DNA from: Bacteroidota bacterium
GTDB lineage: Bacteria > Bacteroidota > Bacteroidia > 2-12-FULL-35-15
Reading direction: 5' to 3'
DNA length: 36,616 nucleotides
Assembly: GCA_025363555.1 (NCBI GenBank)
Contig: JANYDQ010000343.1
Coordinates: forward strand, 1 to 36,616
Below the pieces are notes generated by a model. It had not been told where the DNA came from and did not search any database. It was given only the letters and a program-made list of their open reading frames with translations. Positions within the stretch are counted from its first letter, which is position 1, and each line of letters starts with the position of its first letter. Shown piece by piece: positions 36,499 to 36,616 of the stretch. Both the position numbers and the translations under genes were made by a program.

Positions 36499-36616
36499 TT
36501 AAAACATTTTCAGTTGATTATCAGTAGTATTATTTTCGTTTAGTAGTTCATGGTCTTCAAATGCTTGTTTCAAGGGCATTTTCTCAAAAAGTGTTATGCT
36601 CAATATTTGTAAAATT
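36499..36616 (-). mobile_element. Partial IS4-family-like transposase, C-terminus only (truncated by window edge)
   Basis: ILQILSITLFEKMPLKQAFEDHELLNENNTTDNQLKMF*: resembles Bacteroidetes IS4-type transposase C-termini (ILQILSISLFEK...NQLxLF). Confidence 0.65.

Noticed and set aside
1-36616. tRNA, rRNA or CRISPR-Cas loci
   Set aside because: No convincing TpsiC-arm/acceptor structure, rRNA segment or repeat-spacer array noticed; not computed exhaustively

Overview
Bacteroidetes-type chromosomal window: T9SS C-terminal domains, TAnnTTTG promoters and typical Bacteroidetes intergenic repeats. It has three parts. (1) About 0-10.5 kb is a stress/redox neighbourhood: LEA14-like, YtxH, XRE, an NDH-2-like FAD oxidoreductase, an FAD/Rieske oxidoreductase, DUF1328, UspA, a single-domain response regulator, a STAS-like protein, and two divergent T9SS-secreted proteins. 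(2) About 13-20 kb is mixed housekeeping: flavin reductase-like, DUF3127, PBP4/DacB-like, acyltransferase, a Pro-rich protein and a frameshifted secreted protein. (3) About 20.3-35.9 kb is a minus-strand ABC-transporter-dependent surface-polysaccharide cluster: Wzm/Wzt, glycosyltransferases, methyltransferases, deacetylase, O-antigen ligase, aminotransferase and initiating sugar-phosphate transferase. It ends beside a partial IS4-like transposase at the right edge. The main hunt result is a shared promoter architecture. Ten promoters in the first 10.5 kb carry TRTAAN (mostly TRTAAY) at one fixed register, 35 nt from its first T to the G of the -7 TTTG. Each has a second copy exactly 21 bp further upstream (6 exact, 4 with one mismatch). 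Five or six promoters elsewhere in the window lack it. Two of the ten drive about 145-nt non-coding units that resemble each other and end in intrinsic terminators. This looks like an undescribed stress regulon with paired small RNAs or leader RNAs. All assignments come from reading the sequence by eye; no search was run.
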